Shown piece after piece: positions 33,652 to 42,785 of a DNA stretch of 64,000 bases. A program made the position numbers and the translations under genes. The notes under the pieces are model-generated. The model was not told where the DNA came from and did no database searches. It was given only the letters and a program-made list of their open reading frames with translations. Every line of letters begins with the position of its first letter. Within the stretch, counting starts at the first letter, position 1. This DNA comes from JADGQN01 sp035315185 (GTDB taxonomy: Bacteria; Desulfobacterota; Syntrophorhabdia; Syntrophorhabdales; WCHB1-27): positions 1-64,000 of the forward strand of contig DATFYE010000203.1 of assembly GCA_035315185.1 (NCBI GenBank), given 5' to 3'.

Positions 33652-35259
33652 GTGACAGACATCCAGTCCCCCAAGACTTCGGCATGGTCCCCTCTCCGGC
33701 ATCCCGTTTTTCGGGCACTCTGGATTGCCGCGGTCTTTTCAAATATAGGCTCGTGGATGCACGACGTGGCCGGGGCCTGGCTCATGACCTCCCTCGCACC
33801 CAAGCCTATCATGGTCGCGTTGATGCAGACAGCAACCACGCTGCCGATCTTTCTGCTCAGCCTGCCTGCAGGGGCCATGGCTGACGTTGCCGACCGCCGC
33901 CGCCTGCTTATTTTCTTCCAGCTCTGGATGACGGTTGGAGCAACCGTTATCGGCCTTCTGACGGTGACCGGGCTCACTACTCCCCTGGTTCTCCTCATCC
34001 TTACCTTTACCCTTCAGGTGGGCGGAGCTGTGTCCGGACCCGCATGGCAGGCTATTGTGCCGGAGCTCGTCTCCCGTGCTGATCTGCATGGGGCAGTGGC
34101 TTTGGGGGCCATGGGATTCAACATAGCACGAGCAGTGGGCCCTGCTCTGGGCGGCCTTGTAGCAGCTGCCTTTGGGCCGGGCGCCGTCTTCCTGCTCAAT
34201 GCCGCATCATTCCTCGGTGTGGTCGTGGTGGTATACCGTTGGCATCGCCCTGTACCCGAAAACGCGCTGCCCACCGAGCGGTTCTTGAGTGCAATACGTA
34301 CTGGCATGCGCTACGTAATTTACGCACCGGCGCTCCACGCTCTTTTTGTACGCGCGTTGCTCTTTGCCTTTTGCGCCAGTGCCCTCTGGGGCCTCCTGCC
34401 CTTGCTAGCCCGCAAGGAACTGGGGCTCAGTTCCTTCGGTTACGGTATTCTACTGGGGTGTCTGGGTACGGGGGCTGTCGTGGCAGCCCTTATTTTGCCG
34501 AGGGTGCGCCAGCGGTTTTCTGCGGAACGCGTGGTTACGCTGGCGCAGTTCCTCTTCGCTGTGGTACTTGTTGGCCTGGCGCTCCTCCAGCATGTTGTTC
34601 TGGTGGGCGTTGCTATGGGTGTGGGTGGTGTGGCATGGCTAACGCTTTTTTCCACATTGACGGGCGGAGTGCAGTTGGCTGTCCCCTCCTGGGTGAGAGG
34701 GAGAGTCATGGCCGGTTATAGCATCGTATTCTTCGGAGGATTGGCAGGAGGAAGCGCACTCTGGGGAGCCATTGCCTCGTTCGTTGACATTCCGGTCACG
34801 CTTCTCATTGCCTCCATAGCGATGGGAGCCTCTCTTCTGTTTGTATCGCGCTATCGGATGCCGGTCGCAGAAGACCTTGATCTCAGACCTTCCACGCGCT
34901 GGCCTGAGACAGAAAGAATCATGGAGCAGTGTCGGGATCAGGGGCCTGTGCTGGTAACGGTCGAGTACCGGGTTGATCCCCGTTCTGCACGAGAATTCGC
35001 GCGCGCGATGCAAGGTATGCGACGCATCCGGCTCCGGGACGGAGCGATCGAGTGGGGGCTTTTCCGTGACACTAAAGACCCCGACCGCCATACTGAGTTT
35101 TTTATCGTAGAATCATGGCTGGACCACTTGCGGCAGCATGAGCGTTTCACGGTCTCTGACCGTGAGACGGCAAAGTTCGTTCAATCCTTTCATGTTGGAG
35201 AGAAGCCACCCGTTGTTTCCCATATGCTGTACGCGTATGGGTCGGAACCAGATTCGTGA
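33652..35259 (+). CDS. MFS exporter (EntS-like) with C-terminal soluble domain
   Basis: The 535-residue protein has the 12-helix arrangement of the MFS_3 drug/siderophore exporter family, with SNIGSWMHDVAGAWLM in helix 1 and the loop 2-3 motif GAMADVADRRRLL. After about residue 410 the membrane part ends and a roughly 110-residue soluble domain follows (VLVTVEYRVDPRSAREFARAM to VVSHMLYAYG). Its pattern of an alternating strand, helix and FFIVESWLDHLRQHERF resembles ferredoxin-like (Dabb/monooxygenase) folds. This fusion is seen in a subset of the family. GTG is the start, with GGAG about 13 bases upstream. Substrate unknown. Confidence 0.85.
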   Translation: MTDIQSPKTSAWSPLRHPVFRALWIAAVFSNIGSWMHDVAGAWLMTSLAPKPIMVALMQTATTLPIFLLSLPAGAMADVADRRRLLIFFQLWMTVGATVIGLLTVTGLTTPLVLLILTFTLQVGGAVSGPAWQAIVPELVSRADLHGAVALGAMGFNIARAVGPALGGLVAAAFGPGAVFLLNAASFLGVVVVVYRWHRPVPENALPTERFLSAIRTGMRYVIYAPALHALFVRALLFAFCASALWGLLPLLARKELGLSSFGYGILLGCLGTGAVVAALILPRVRQRFSAERVVTLAQFLFAVVLVGLALLQHVVLVGVAMGVGGVAWLTLFSTLTGGVQLAVPSWVRGRVMAGYSIVFFGGLAGGSALWGAIASFVDIPVTLLIASIAMGASLLFVSRYRMPVAEDLDLRPSTRWPETERIMEQCRDQGPVLVTVEYRVDPRSAREFARAMQGMRRIRLRDGAIEWGLFRDTKDPDRHTEFFIVESWLDHLRQHERFTVSDRETAKFVQSFHVGEKPPVVSHMLYAYGSEPDS

Positions 35260-35280
35260 AATGGCGGGTGAACATAAGAA

Positions 35281-35314
35281 AGGGGCGGGCCATGCTGACT
35301 GCCGGCCAGCCCCT
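35281..35314 (-). terminator. hairpin terminator of the rpsU unit
   Basis: On the minus strand AGGGGC-TGGCC pairs with GGCCC-GCCCCT around a 12-base loop and is followed by TTTCTT. It lies 48 bases past the rpsU stop and also ends the convergent MFS gene region. Confidence 0.6.
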
Positions 35315-35361
35315 CAGGCAATCACAAGGTGTTTAGAATATATTACAGTGTGGCCCCGAGG

Positions 35362-35559
35362 TCAGGTTTTCCACGACTTCCTTCGCTCAGCTTTTAGCCG
35401 CCTCTTTCTTGCTTCTCTTTGCTTGCGCCGTTCCCTCTCAGAAGGCTTTTCGTAGAAACTCCTTCTCTTGATCTCCTTGAGAACACCCTCTTTCTGCATC
35501 AGGCGCTTGAGGGTTTTGATGGCTTTTTCGATGTTACCGTCGTCGACGTGTACGTACAC
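35362..35559 (-). CDS. rpsU: 30S ribosomal protein S21
   Basis: The 65-residue basic protein starts YVHVDDGNIEKAIKTLKR and continues KEIKRRSFYEKPSERERRK, matching S21, which binds the 16S rRNA platform near the anti-Shine-Dalgarno. The GTG at 35557-35559 is the start: AAGGAG lies five bases upstream. An upstream ATG in the same frame would give a 26-residue non-homologous extension overlapping the RNA-binding protein gene. It is the second gene after the RRM protein, separated by ten bases. Confidence 0.92.
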   Translation of the reverse strand: MYVHVDDGNIEKAIKTLKRLMQKEGVLKEIKRRSFYEKPSERERRKQREARKRRLKAERRKSWKT

Positions 35560-35569
35560 AGTATCTCCT

Positions 35570-35848
35570 TTAGTATCTTCTGGGGCCGCCGCCTCTTTTC
35601 CCTCTGTCTTTATCCCGCTGTGGACGGGCCTCATCAACGTTAAGCGTGCGGCCTTGGAGCTGTGTACCGTTTAGCCCCGCTTTCGCCTTTTCAGCGCCTT
35701 CCCTTGTAGCCATTTCCACAAAACCGAAGCCCTTGCCTTCGATGACATTGACATTGGCTACTTCACCATACTCGGCAAACAATTCCCTCAGCTTTTCCCT
35801 GTCCACGGAATAACTCAGATTGCCAACAAACAGTTTGGTTCCTTGCAT
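35570..35848 (-). CDS. single-RRM RNA-binding protein
   Basis: The 92-residue protein is one RNA recognition motif with RNP2 KLFVGNLSYS and RNP1 KGFGFVEMA, and a short Arg/Gly-rich tail ending GKRGGGPRRY. Such bacterial RRM proteins (Rbp type) bind single-stranded RNA and in several groups respond to cold. The ATG at 35848 has a G-rich ribosome site (GGGGGG) six bases upstream; longer starts add a non-conserved hydrophobic stretch. It is co-transcribed with rpsU, an arrangement I recall from cyanobacterial rbp-rpsU pairs. Confidence 0.93.
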   Translation of the reverse strand: MQGTKLFVGNLSYSVDREKLRELFAEYGEVANVNVIEGKGFGFVEMATREGAEKAKAGLNGTQLQGRTLNVDEARPQRDKDRGKRGGGPRRY

Positions 35849-36031
35849 TGCTGCCCCCCTTTTTCTGGTATCTCTCTGTTTGGCAGTCGCTCGTGAAGAG
35901 AAAACTGAAAGAAGCAGGAACGCTCCAGCAACAGAAGAAATATCGGATTGGTGAATATTGATACAGCCTACCACATAATCGTCCAAAAAGAAAAGGAAAA
36001 GAAGTTTTCGAAGAAGTTTTCAATGGTGTCG

Positions 36032-37045
36032 TCAAAGACCGACTCCGTCTATTCTGGCGCCACAAAACTTACAGGCACCCGCGACGATGCTGTATTCCGT
36101 TATACTGAAACCATGCCGTTTGATGACCGGTTTCTTGCACTGGTAACAGTACGTATGTTCGGCATCGAGACCAGGGATATTGCCCGTGTACACGTAGCGC
36201 AGACCCGCCTCCATTCCTATCTGGCGCGCCCTTATAAGAGTCTTGGACGGGGTGGGAGGAGCATCGGTAAGTTTGTACGTCGGATGAAAGGCGCTCACGT
36301 GCCAGGGGGTTTCTGGGCCTGCTTCATCCCTGATGAACCGTGCTATAGCCTTGAACTCCTCATCCGAGTCGTTATGAGTGGGGATAACAAGTGTTGTTAT
36401 TTCAATCCAGATACCGAGGGCCTTGTAATTCTTAATCGATTCGAGGACCCCGGCTACACGTGCGCCGCACACCTTCTTGTAAAAGTCTTCGGAGATGCTC
36501 TTCAAATCGATGTTGGCAGCATCGAGATAAGGCTGTATCGCGGTAAGAGGTTCCTTCTCTATGTATCCATTGGTAACGAAGTTATTTGAAAGACCCTGCT
36601 CCTTGGCGAGCCTTGCTATGTCAAAGGCATACTCATAAAACATGGTGGGCTCTGTATAGGTGTAGGATATACTGCGACAGCCCGTCTTTTGTGCATGCCC
36701 GACCACGTCGTCCGGAGAGAAGGCTTCGCCGTATATCTGGTCGCGGTCCCTCGGCAGCTGAGATATCTCATGATTCTGGCAATGGAGGCACCGAAAGTTA
36801 CAACCCACCGTGGCAATGGAGAAGGCCTTTGATCCCGGGAAACAGTGGAAGAGAGGCTTCTTTTCGATAGGGTCTACGTGCCAGGAACAGGGCTTGCCGT
36901 ACACGAGGGTGTAGAGGATGCCGCCCCGGTTCTCGCGCACACCACAGATACCCCGCTTGCCGTCACTGATGGTGCAGTGATGCCTGCACAGATAACAGTG
37001 TACCTTGCTGCTCTCACCTTTCTCGTAAAACGAGGCTTCTTTCAC
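36032..37045 (-). CDS. amrS: AmmeMemoRadiSam system radical SAM enzyme
   Basis: About 337 residues. A cysteine-rich N-terminal part (VHCYLCRHHCTI, KRGICGVREN) precedes the radical SAM site VGCNFRCLHCQNHEIS (CxxxCxxC). The C-terminus has CYQCKKPVIKR and a CKFCG pair, probably for extra metal or cluster binding. This matches the AmrS family, which is often linked to AMMECR1 and Memo-like proteins; neither partner gene is here. The GTG at 37043-37045 is preferred because the family begins near KEASFYEKGE and GAGG lies upstream; an ATG at 37093 adds 16 residues. It overlaps the lon end by 32 bases. Confidence 0.9.
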   Translation of the reverse strand: MKEASFYEKGESSKVHCYLCRHHCTISDGKRGICGVRENRGGILYTLVYGKPCSWHVDPIEKKPLFHCFPGSKAFSIATVGCNFRCLHCQNHEISQLPRDRDQIYGEAFSPDDVVGHAQKTGCRSISYTYTEPTMFYEYAFDIARLAKEQGLSNNFVTNGYIEKEPLTAIQPYLDAANIDLKSISEDFYKKVCGARVAGVLESIKNYKALGIWIEITTLVIPTHNDSDEEFKAIARFIRDEAGPETPWHVSAFHPTYKLTDAPPTPSKTLIRARQIGMEAGLRYVYTGNIPGLDAEHTYCYQCKKPVIKRHGFSITEYSIVAGACKFCGARIDGVGL

Positions 37046-39419
37046 GATGGATCCTCTTTCTGGTGAAGCTTCGTCTTTTCGGTGATGCCGCACTGAAAAG
37101 GAGTTTCACAACATCATCCATGTCTCTGACCGGAAGGAAGGTGACCCTCTTCTTCACGTAGTCCGGGATATCTTGTAAGTCCTTCATATTCTCTTCGGGG
37201 ATGATTACCCGTTTCAAACGGGCCCGCAGCGCAGCGAGCGTCTTTTCCTTAAGGCCGCCGACAGGCAGTACCCGTCCCGTCAGAGTGATCTCGCCGGTCA
37301 TTGCTATCTTGCTGGCCACCACCCTTCGGGTGAGCGCGCTTATCATGGCAACAGCCATAGTGACACCTGCTGAAGGACCATCCTTGGGGATCGCGCCCTG
37401 CGGCACGTGTATGTGCATCTCGAGCTCGTCAAAACTGTCTTGCGGTATGCCCAGTTTCTTTGCCTTGGCCTTTATATATGTGAGTGCAGCCTGGGCTGAC
37501 TCTTTCATCACGTCCCCCATGCTCCCGGTGAGCGTGAGCTCCCTTCTCCCCTTGCGGCAAGAGGCTTCGACGAAGAGCAATTCTCCGCCCGTTTCAGTCC
37601 AGGCGAGGCCGCACGCGACCCCGGGAGTATCCGTTGAAATCGCTGTCTCAGGCGCGAATTTCAACGGCCCGAGAAAGCTGTGCAGGTTCTGAGGTGTGAT
37701 CGTCACTTTGTTTTTCTTTCCTTCGGCTAACCTCTTTGCAACCTTACGTGAGACGGATGCTATCTCCCGCTCCAGATTTCGCACACCGGCTTCTCTCGTG
37801 TAATCCCGTATGAGTTTCTCCACGGCCCTGTCGGCAAAGCTGAGCAGGCTTCTCTTCAGGCCATTCTCTTTCATCTGCTTCGGAATAAGGTACCGTTTCG
37901 CGATCATCAGCTTATCCCGTTCAGTATAGCCAGGAAGAGAAATGACCTCCATCCGGTCTTCCAGGGCCGGCGGGATCGTGTCGATCCGGTTTGCCGTGGT
38001 GATGAACATCACTTTCGAAAGATCAAAGGGCAGGTTCAGATAGTGGTCGCTGAACGCGCAATTCTGCTCCGGATCCAGGACTTCGAGCAGGGCGCTTGCC
38101 GGATCACCCCGGAAGTCCATACCGATCTTGTCTATCTCATCGAGCATAAAGACCGGATTGTTGGTGCCGGCCTGCTTGAGGCCCTGGATGATGCGACCGG
38201 GCATAGCGCCCACGTAGGTCCTCCTGTGGCCCCTGATCTCAGCCTCATCCTTCATGCCTCCCAGGGAAATCCTCAAGAAGCTACGGCCCATGGCCCTGGC
38301 AATAGAGCGTCCAAGGGAGGTCTTGCCCACACCAGGAGGACCAACGAAGCAGAGTATGGGGCCTTTCATAACGCCTTTCAGTTTGATGACGCTTAAGAAT
38401 TCGAGGATCCTTTCCTTGACCTTATCCAGGCCGTAATGGTCTTCATCAAGTATCTGCTTTACCCTGGCAATGTGAATGTTATCTTTGGTGGAGTTGTTCC
38501 ACGGCAGTTCGACCAGCCACTCGATGTAAGTCCTCAGCATGTTTGACTCGATGGCGTCGGGGTGCATCATCTCCAGGCGTTCGACCTGCTTCTTTACTTC
38601 TTTCTCCACCTCTTTGGGCATCTTTGCCTTCTTGACGCGCTTTCTGAGGTCCTTGGCCTCATCCTCACGCTCGTCCACCTCACCAAGCTCAGACCGTATC
38701 GCCTTCATCTGCTCCCTGAGGAAATAGTCCCTCTGGGTTTTGGTCATCTCCTCCTTGGCCGTTGAGAGTATCTTTGCCTGCATGTTGAGGAGCTGGATCT
38801 CCTTGCCGATGATCTCAGAGAGTTTTTTCAGCCGCTCAATCGGATCGATGATCTCCAGAATCTCCTGGGCCTTTCCTACAGGCAGCCCCAGGTTGGCACA
38901 TGCCACATCGGCAAACTTGCCCGGTTCATCGATCGTGTCGAGGACAAGAAGCACATCGGGAGAGATCATCCTTCCCATGGAGACCACCTTCTCCATCTCT
39001 TCCTTTATGTAACGCATGAGCGCTTCGATCTCCAGAGTGATCTCGGTGATGATTGGTTCCTCGATGGTCTTTGTCTCCACGAGGTACGTCGGTGTTTCCT
39101 GAACGTATTGGACGATCTGTGCCCTTTTTAGACCCTGTACGAGCACCTTGATCCTTCCGTCAGGCAGCCTCAGCATACGCATGATCTGCGAGACAACGCC
39201 CAGTGAATGGATCCTTGCTGGCAAGGGATCCTCGTCCGTCAGATCCTTCTGCGCCGCTACGAGGATGAGCCGATCCGTCGAGAGCGATTTTTCGATAGCA
39301 TTGATCGACATCTCCCGCCCTAGAAACAAGGGGAGTGTCACCGAAGGGTACATTACCATCTCCCGCACAGGGAGCAAAGGAAGTACCTTCGGTATCTTGA
39401 CCGTTTCAACTTCGATCAT
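37014..39419 (-). CDS. lon: ATP-dependent protease Lon
   Basis: The 801-residue protein has the LonA layout. The N-terminal substrate domain starts PKVLPLLPVREMVMYPSVTLPL, a coiled-coil region precedes an AAA+ module with Walker A GPPGVGKTS and Walker B VFMLDEIDK, and a C-terminal protease domain carries catalytic Ser683 in KDGPSAGVTMA with Lys in GGLKEK. It degrades misfolded and regulatory proteins in the cytoplasm. The C-terminal 20 residues are unusually Arg/Lys-rich. AGGAGG lies ten bases before the ATG. It forms a likely operon with amrS downstream and the aminopeptidase gene upstream. Confidence 0.97.
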   Translation of the reverse strand: MIEVETVKIPKVLPLLPVREMVMYPSVTLPLFLGREMSINAIEKSLSTDRLILVAAQKDLTDEDPLPARIHSLGVVSQIMRMLRLPDGRIKVLVQGLKRAQIVQYVQETPTYLVETKTIEEPIITEITLEIEALMRYIKEEMEKVVSMGRMISPDVLLVLDTIDEPGKFADVACANLGLPVGKAQEILEIIDPIERLKKLSEIIGKEIQLLNMQAKILSTAKEEMTKTQRDYFLREQMKAIRSELGEVDEREDEAKDLRKRVKKAKMPKEVEKEVKKQVERLEMMHPDAIESNMLRTYIEWLVELPWNNSTKDNIHIARVKQILDEDHYGLDKVKERILEFLSVIKLKGVMKGPILCFVGPPGVGKTSLGRSIARAMGRSFLRISLGGMKDEAEIRGHRRTYVGAMPGRIIQGLKQAGTNNPVFMLDEIDKIGMDFRGDPASALLEVLDPEQNCAFSDHYLNLPFDLSKVMFITTANRIDTIPPALEDRMEVISLPGYTERDKLMIAKRYLIPKQMKENGLKRSLLSFADRAVEKLIRDYTREAGVRNLEREIASVSRKVAKRLAEGKKNKVTITPQNLHSFLGPLKFAPETAISTDTPGVACGLAWTETGGELLFVEASCRKGRRELTLTGSMGDVMKESAQAALTYIKAKAKKLGIPQDSFDELEMHIHVPQGAIPKDGPSAGVTMAVAMISALTRRVVASKIAMTGEITLTGRVLPVGGLKEKTLAALRARLKRVIIPEENMKDLQDIPDYVKKRVTFLPVRDMDDVVKLLFSAASPKRRSFTRKRIHRERSLVLRER

Positions 39420-39439
39420 TTTTTAAAGCCTCCTAATCC

Positions 39440-40792
39440 TCACGATACCAGAAAGGCCCTGAAGGCCCGGTATGTCTCGTGAATATCGAGTTTGCTGGAG
39501 ATTTCAAAGGGGGAGTGCATTGCAAGAATGGGTGCGCCCATATCAATAATATCCATGCCGTATTCGGCAAGATACTTCGCTACAGTCCCACCTCCTCCCT
39601 CATCAATTTTTCCCAGCTCTCCTGTCTGCCAAATGATGCCTTCCCTGGAAAAAAGGCGTCTGATCTCAGCCACATATTCAGCGTGGGCATCGTTGGCCCC
39701 CACCTTGCCCATGTGGCCTGTAAACTTGGTCACGCAAATGCCGCCGCCAAGATAACAGGCGTTCTGCTTCTCGTGCACATCCTGCCAGTTGGGATTGACC
39801 GGCCCGTTCACATCCGCACTGATGGCCTTCGAATTAAAGAGTATCCGCTGCACCGTGTCGTCGGAAACGGCCTGGCCGGAAGCGCCCAGTATCTCGTGTA
39901 AGAACATCCTTATGAAACGGGACTTGGCCCCGGTATTACCCTCGGAGCCTATCTCTTCCTTATCTACGAAAATCGCCAGGGTTGCATGGAGCGGCTCTTC
40001 CGCATCGCAGATCGCTTTAAGCAGAGGGTAGGCGGACGCCCTGTCGTCCTGCCCGTATGCGCCGATCAAGCTTGCGTCCAAGCCGACATCCCTTGCCTTG
40101 AAAGCGGGGACAATCTCGATCTCAGCGCTGATGAAGTCTTCTTCCACCACGCCGTATCTGTCACTGAGGAGCCTCAAGATCTGGCTCTTGACTGCGTTTT
40201 TCTCCTCGCCGAGTAAGGGCAGGCTCCCGAAGAGTACCGTTAGCTTCTCCCCCTCGATGGCCTCTGAAAGCTTCTTCTCATCCTGGGTTTTCCTCGAGAG
40301 GTGGGGCAAAAGATCGTCGATGGCGAAGACAGGGTCCCGTTCATCCTCTCCGATAGCGAGTTCTACTTTAGTACCGTCCGTTTTCACGATAACGCCATGG
40401 ATAGCAAGGGGCATCGCCACCCAGTGGTACTTCTTGATGCCGCCATAATAGTGGGTTCGCAGAAGAGCCAGATCGATGTCTTCGTAAAGCGGGTTCTGCT
40501 TGAGATCGAGCCTCGGCGCGTCTATATGGGCGATGATGATTCTCAAGCCCTCCTTGGGATCAGCCCTGCCCGGGCGCCAAACCATGACTTCCTTACCCTT
40601 GTTAATGCGGAACGTCTTTCCCGGAGACGAACCATTGGCAAACCCTGCCTGCGTGAGGGTGCTATCTATGCATCTGGCGGCTTCCCGTTCTGTTTTTGCC
40701 CGGTCGAGGAACTCTTTGTATCCATCACAGAAAGTAAAAACCTGCTCGATTTCGTCTTTCGTCTTTTTTTTCCAACCGGATTGTCTTTCCAT
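39440..40792 (-). CDS. M18 family aspartyl aminopeptidase
   Basis: The 450-residue protein belongs to the M18 dizinc aminopeptidases. Metal ligands are visible as IIAHIDAPRLDL, AYGQDDRASA, FVDKEEIGSEG and the C-terminal MHSPFEISSKLD. These enzymes remove acidic N-terminal residues and form tetrahedral dodecamers. It precedes lon by 20 bases on the same strand, so peptides released by Lon could be trimmed by it; that link is an inference from the operon. No signal peptide, so cytoplasmic. Confidence 0.92.
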   Translation of the reverse strand: MERQSGWKKKTKDEIEQVFTFCDGYKEFLDRAKTEREAARCIDSTLTQAGFANGSSPGKTFRINKGKEVMVWRPGRADPKEGLRIIIAHIDAPRLDLKQNPLYEDIDLALLRTHYYGGIKKYHWVAMPLAIHGVIVKTDGTKVELAIGEDERDPVFAIDDLLPHLSRKTQDEKKLSEAIEGEKLTVLFGSLPLLGEEKNAVKSQILRLLSDRYGVVEEDFISAEIEIVPAFKARDVGLDASLIGAYGQDDRASAYPLLKAICDAEEPLHATLAIFVDKEEIGSEGNTGAKSRFIRMFLHEILGASGQAVSDDTVQRILFNSKAISADVNGPVNPNWQDVHEKQNACYLGGGICVTKFTGHMGKVGANDAHAEYVAEIRRLFSREGIIWQTGELGKIDEGGGGTVAKYLAEYGMDIIDMGAPILAMHSPFEISSKLDIHETYRAFRAFLVS

Positions 40793-40940
40793 AGGTGGGT
40801 GAAACTATTAACATTAGATTACCAGAACTGCGCTGCCCAGTCAATCTAAGGCCAGTAATACTTAGTAATATCATCTAGTTATGATGGTAGCAGGCAGCTG
40901 ACTGCGTCAGTGGCAGGGGCGGCAAGGATGAGGGCTCTAC

Positions 40941-41285
40941 TCAGGCCCGGCCATAGTCATCTTCTGCCCGGGTGATGTCATCCTCGCCAAAATAATCTCC
41001 GGTCTGGACCTCGACAAAAATGAGCGGGACAGTTCCCGGGTTCTTGACGCGGTGCCATGCGCCCTCGGGAATGTCTATCGCCTCACCGGCCGAAAGACCG
41101 ATCTCTGCGTCGTTGCGCGTCACGACAGCCTCGCCTTCCAGTATGAACCAGTGCTCTCTTCTGTGTCCGTGTTTCTGAAGAGAGAGCCGTTGGCCGGGCT
41201 GGATGACGATCCTCTTCACCTTGTGACGCGGCGCGTCCTCGAGCACACAATAATGACCCCAAGGCCGGTAATCTTCCTCGTACAT
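40941..41285 (-). CDS. cupin-fold phosphomannose isomerase-like protein
   Basis: A 114-residue single-domain cupin. The sequence PWGHYCVLED, IQPGQRLSLQKHGHRREHWFILEGEA and GEAIDIPEGAWHRVKNPG shows both cupin motifs with the metal-binding histidines. It matches the C-terminal domain of type II mannose-6-phosphate isomerase/GDP-mannose pyrophosphorylase, but the pyrophosphorylase part is missing. It may isomerise mannose-6-phosphate or be an unrelated small cupin. It stands alone. Confidence 0.82.
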   Translation of the reverse strand: MYEEDYRPWGHYCVLEDAPRHKVKRIVIQPGQRLSLQKHGHRREHWFILEGEAVVTRNDAEIGLSAGEAIDIPEGAWHRVKNPGTVPLIFVEVQTGDYFGEDDITRAEDDYGRA

Positions 41286-41643
41286 TGGCTATATTCTAGG
41301 GGGAGCGACGCTGCTTGTCAATGAAGGAAGGATCAACGCTTGCGGCGGCAAGGTAGTTGCGGCGGAAGAGTAGGGATACTGTGGAGCGCATTATTGACTG
41401 TGCCACCAAGTGGAACTGGAGCCGCCTGTCCGTGGGCGAGCCGCTGGCCAAGAGAAAAGTTTTTCTTGTGAAGAGCGGAACCAAAGTTATAATGTATGAT
41501 TGGGTACATGTTTTCAAGGGTCAGAAAAGTTCGAATCCTGGGAGATGACCTGAGCGGCAAAGGGGGATGGGTTTAGCTGGCACTGGGAGTCATGAGCTGC
41601 TCTGTGATGCTTCAGGTGTGATCAGGGGATAGACAAAGCAATC
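41286..41643. other. gene-free region upstream of the MOT1-like transporter
   Basis: No gene with support was found. It contains a promoter candidate at 41466-41493. Short ORFs here lack ribosome sites and recognisable products. Confidence 0.5.
41466..41493 (+). promoter_or_regulatory. candidate promoter upstream of MOT1-like gene
   Basis: TTGTGA (41466-41471), a 16-base spacer and a perfect TATAAT (41488-41493). The start codon is 150 bases downstream, so a long leader would result. Confidence 0.4.
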
Positions 41644-42774
41644 ATGCGTCTCTGGGGTAACGAGTATAACAAAATGGAGTTTGCGGGTGCCTTCGGCGAT
41701 CTGGGTACCCTCATCCCTTTCGTCGTCGGTTACATCACCCTCAACAAAATGGACCCCGTGGGCATTCTCGTTGCCTTTGGGATCTTCAAAATCTTTGTGG
41801 GTCTTTATTTTCGGACACCTGTACCTATCCAGCCGATGAAGGCCATCGGAGGAATGGCAATTGCCCATGCTGGCACCATCACGCACGGCATGATCTGGGC
41901 CTCAGGGATTTTTACAGGAGTCTTCTGGCTTCTCATGGGGATTACCGGTGCGATAACATGGATCCAGAAGATCACCACGAAACCTGTGGTACGAGGCATC
42001 ATGCTCGGTCTCGGTCTCGGCTTTATTCGAGAGGGGCTGGGCATGATGAGGGACGAGCCGTTGTTTGCCATCGGGGGAGCGGTCTTGACACTTTTCCTCC
42101 TCAGCAGTAAACGGTACCCAGCCATGCTCGCCCTGCTTGCTTACGGGATCACGGTTGCCCTTATCCACAATCCCGCCTTGCTCCGAGATCTATCCCATAT
42201 TTCGATTCGGTTCAGGTCACCGGAGATCGGCATCCCCCGGCTCTCATGGAGTGACCTCTTGGCTGGGTTCATCATCCTCGGCCTACCTCAAGTTCCCCTC
42301 ACTCTAGGTAACGCCATCATCGGGACGGTGGCGGAGAATAACGAATATTTTCCGGACAGGCCGGTGACGGCTAAAGCGATCAGCATCGATCACGGCGTGA
42401 TGAACCTGATCAGCCCCTGTATTGGTGGTATCCCCCTGTGTCACGGGGCAGGGGGCATGGCAGGGCATATGCGTTTCGGTGCAAGAACCGGAGGGGCGCT
42501 CGTGATACTGGGCCTGATCGTGCTTTTCGCAGGGCTTTTTTTGAGCGACTCCATAGTGCTTATTTTCCAGGTTTTCCCGCGTTCCGTTCTTGGCGTAATC
42601 CTGTTTTTCGCTGGGGTAGAGCTTGCCTTGGTCGTTAAGGACGTGAGGTTGAAGGAAGAGAACCTCTTCGTTCTCCTTATCACGGCAGGGACTGCTATGT
42701 GGAATATGGGCGTGGCTTATCTGGCCGGACTTTTCATCTACTACGCCCTCAACCGCCGCTGGATCAAGCTGTGA
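41644..42774 (+). CDS. MOT1-like sulfate/molybdate transporter
   Basis: The 376-residue protein has about ten membrane helices and the family hallmarks FAGAFGDLGTLIPFVVGY, PVPIQPMKAIGGMA and a second repeat with LGLPQVPLTLGNAI, PLCHGAGGMAGH. MOT1 proteins, distant SulP relatives lacking the STAS domain, import molybdate or related oxyanions. Several predicted molybdo- or seleno-dependent functions would suit such an anaerobe, but the ion is not certain. The ribosome site is weak; a start at the ATG 41674 would still include the conserved part. It converges with the UshA-like gene. Confidence 0.85.
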   Translation: MRLWGNEYNKMEFAGAFGDLGTLIPFVVGYITLNKMDPVGILVAFGIFKIFVGLYFRTPVPIQPMKAIGGMAIAHAGTITHGMIWASGIFTGVFWLLMGITGAITWIQKITTKPVVRGIMLGLGLGFIREGLGMMRDEPLFAIGGAVLTLFLLSSKRYPAMLALLAYGITVALIHNPALLRDLSHISIRFRSPEIGIPRLSWSDLLAGFIILGLPQVPLTLGNAIIGTVAENNEYFPDRPVTAKAISIDHGVMNLISPCIGGIPLCHGAGGMAGHMRFGARTGGALVILGLIVLFAGLFLSDSIVLIFQVFPRSVLGVILFFAGVELALVVKDVRLKEENLFVLLITAGTAMWNMGVAYLAGLFIYYALNRRWIKL

Positions 42775-42785
42775 AGGGTAAAACG

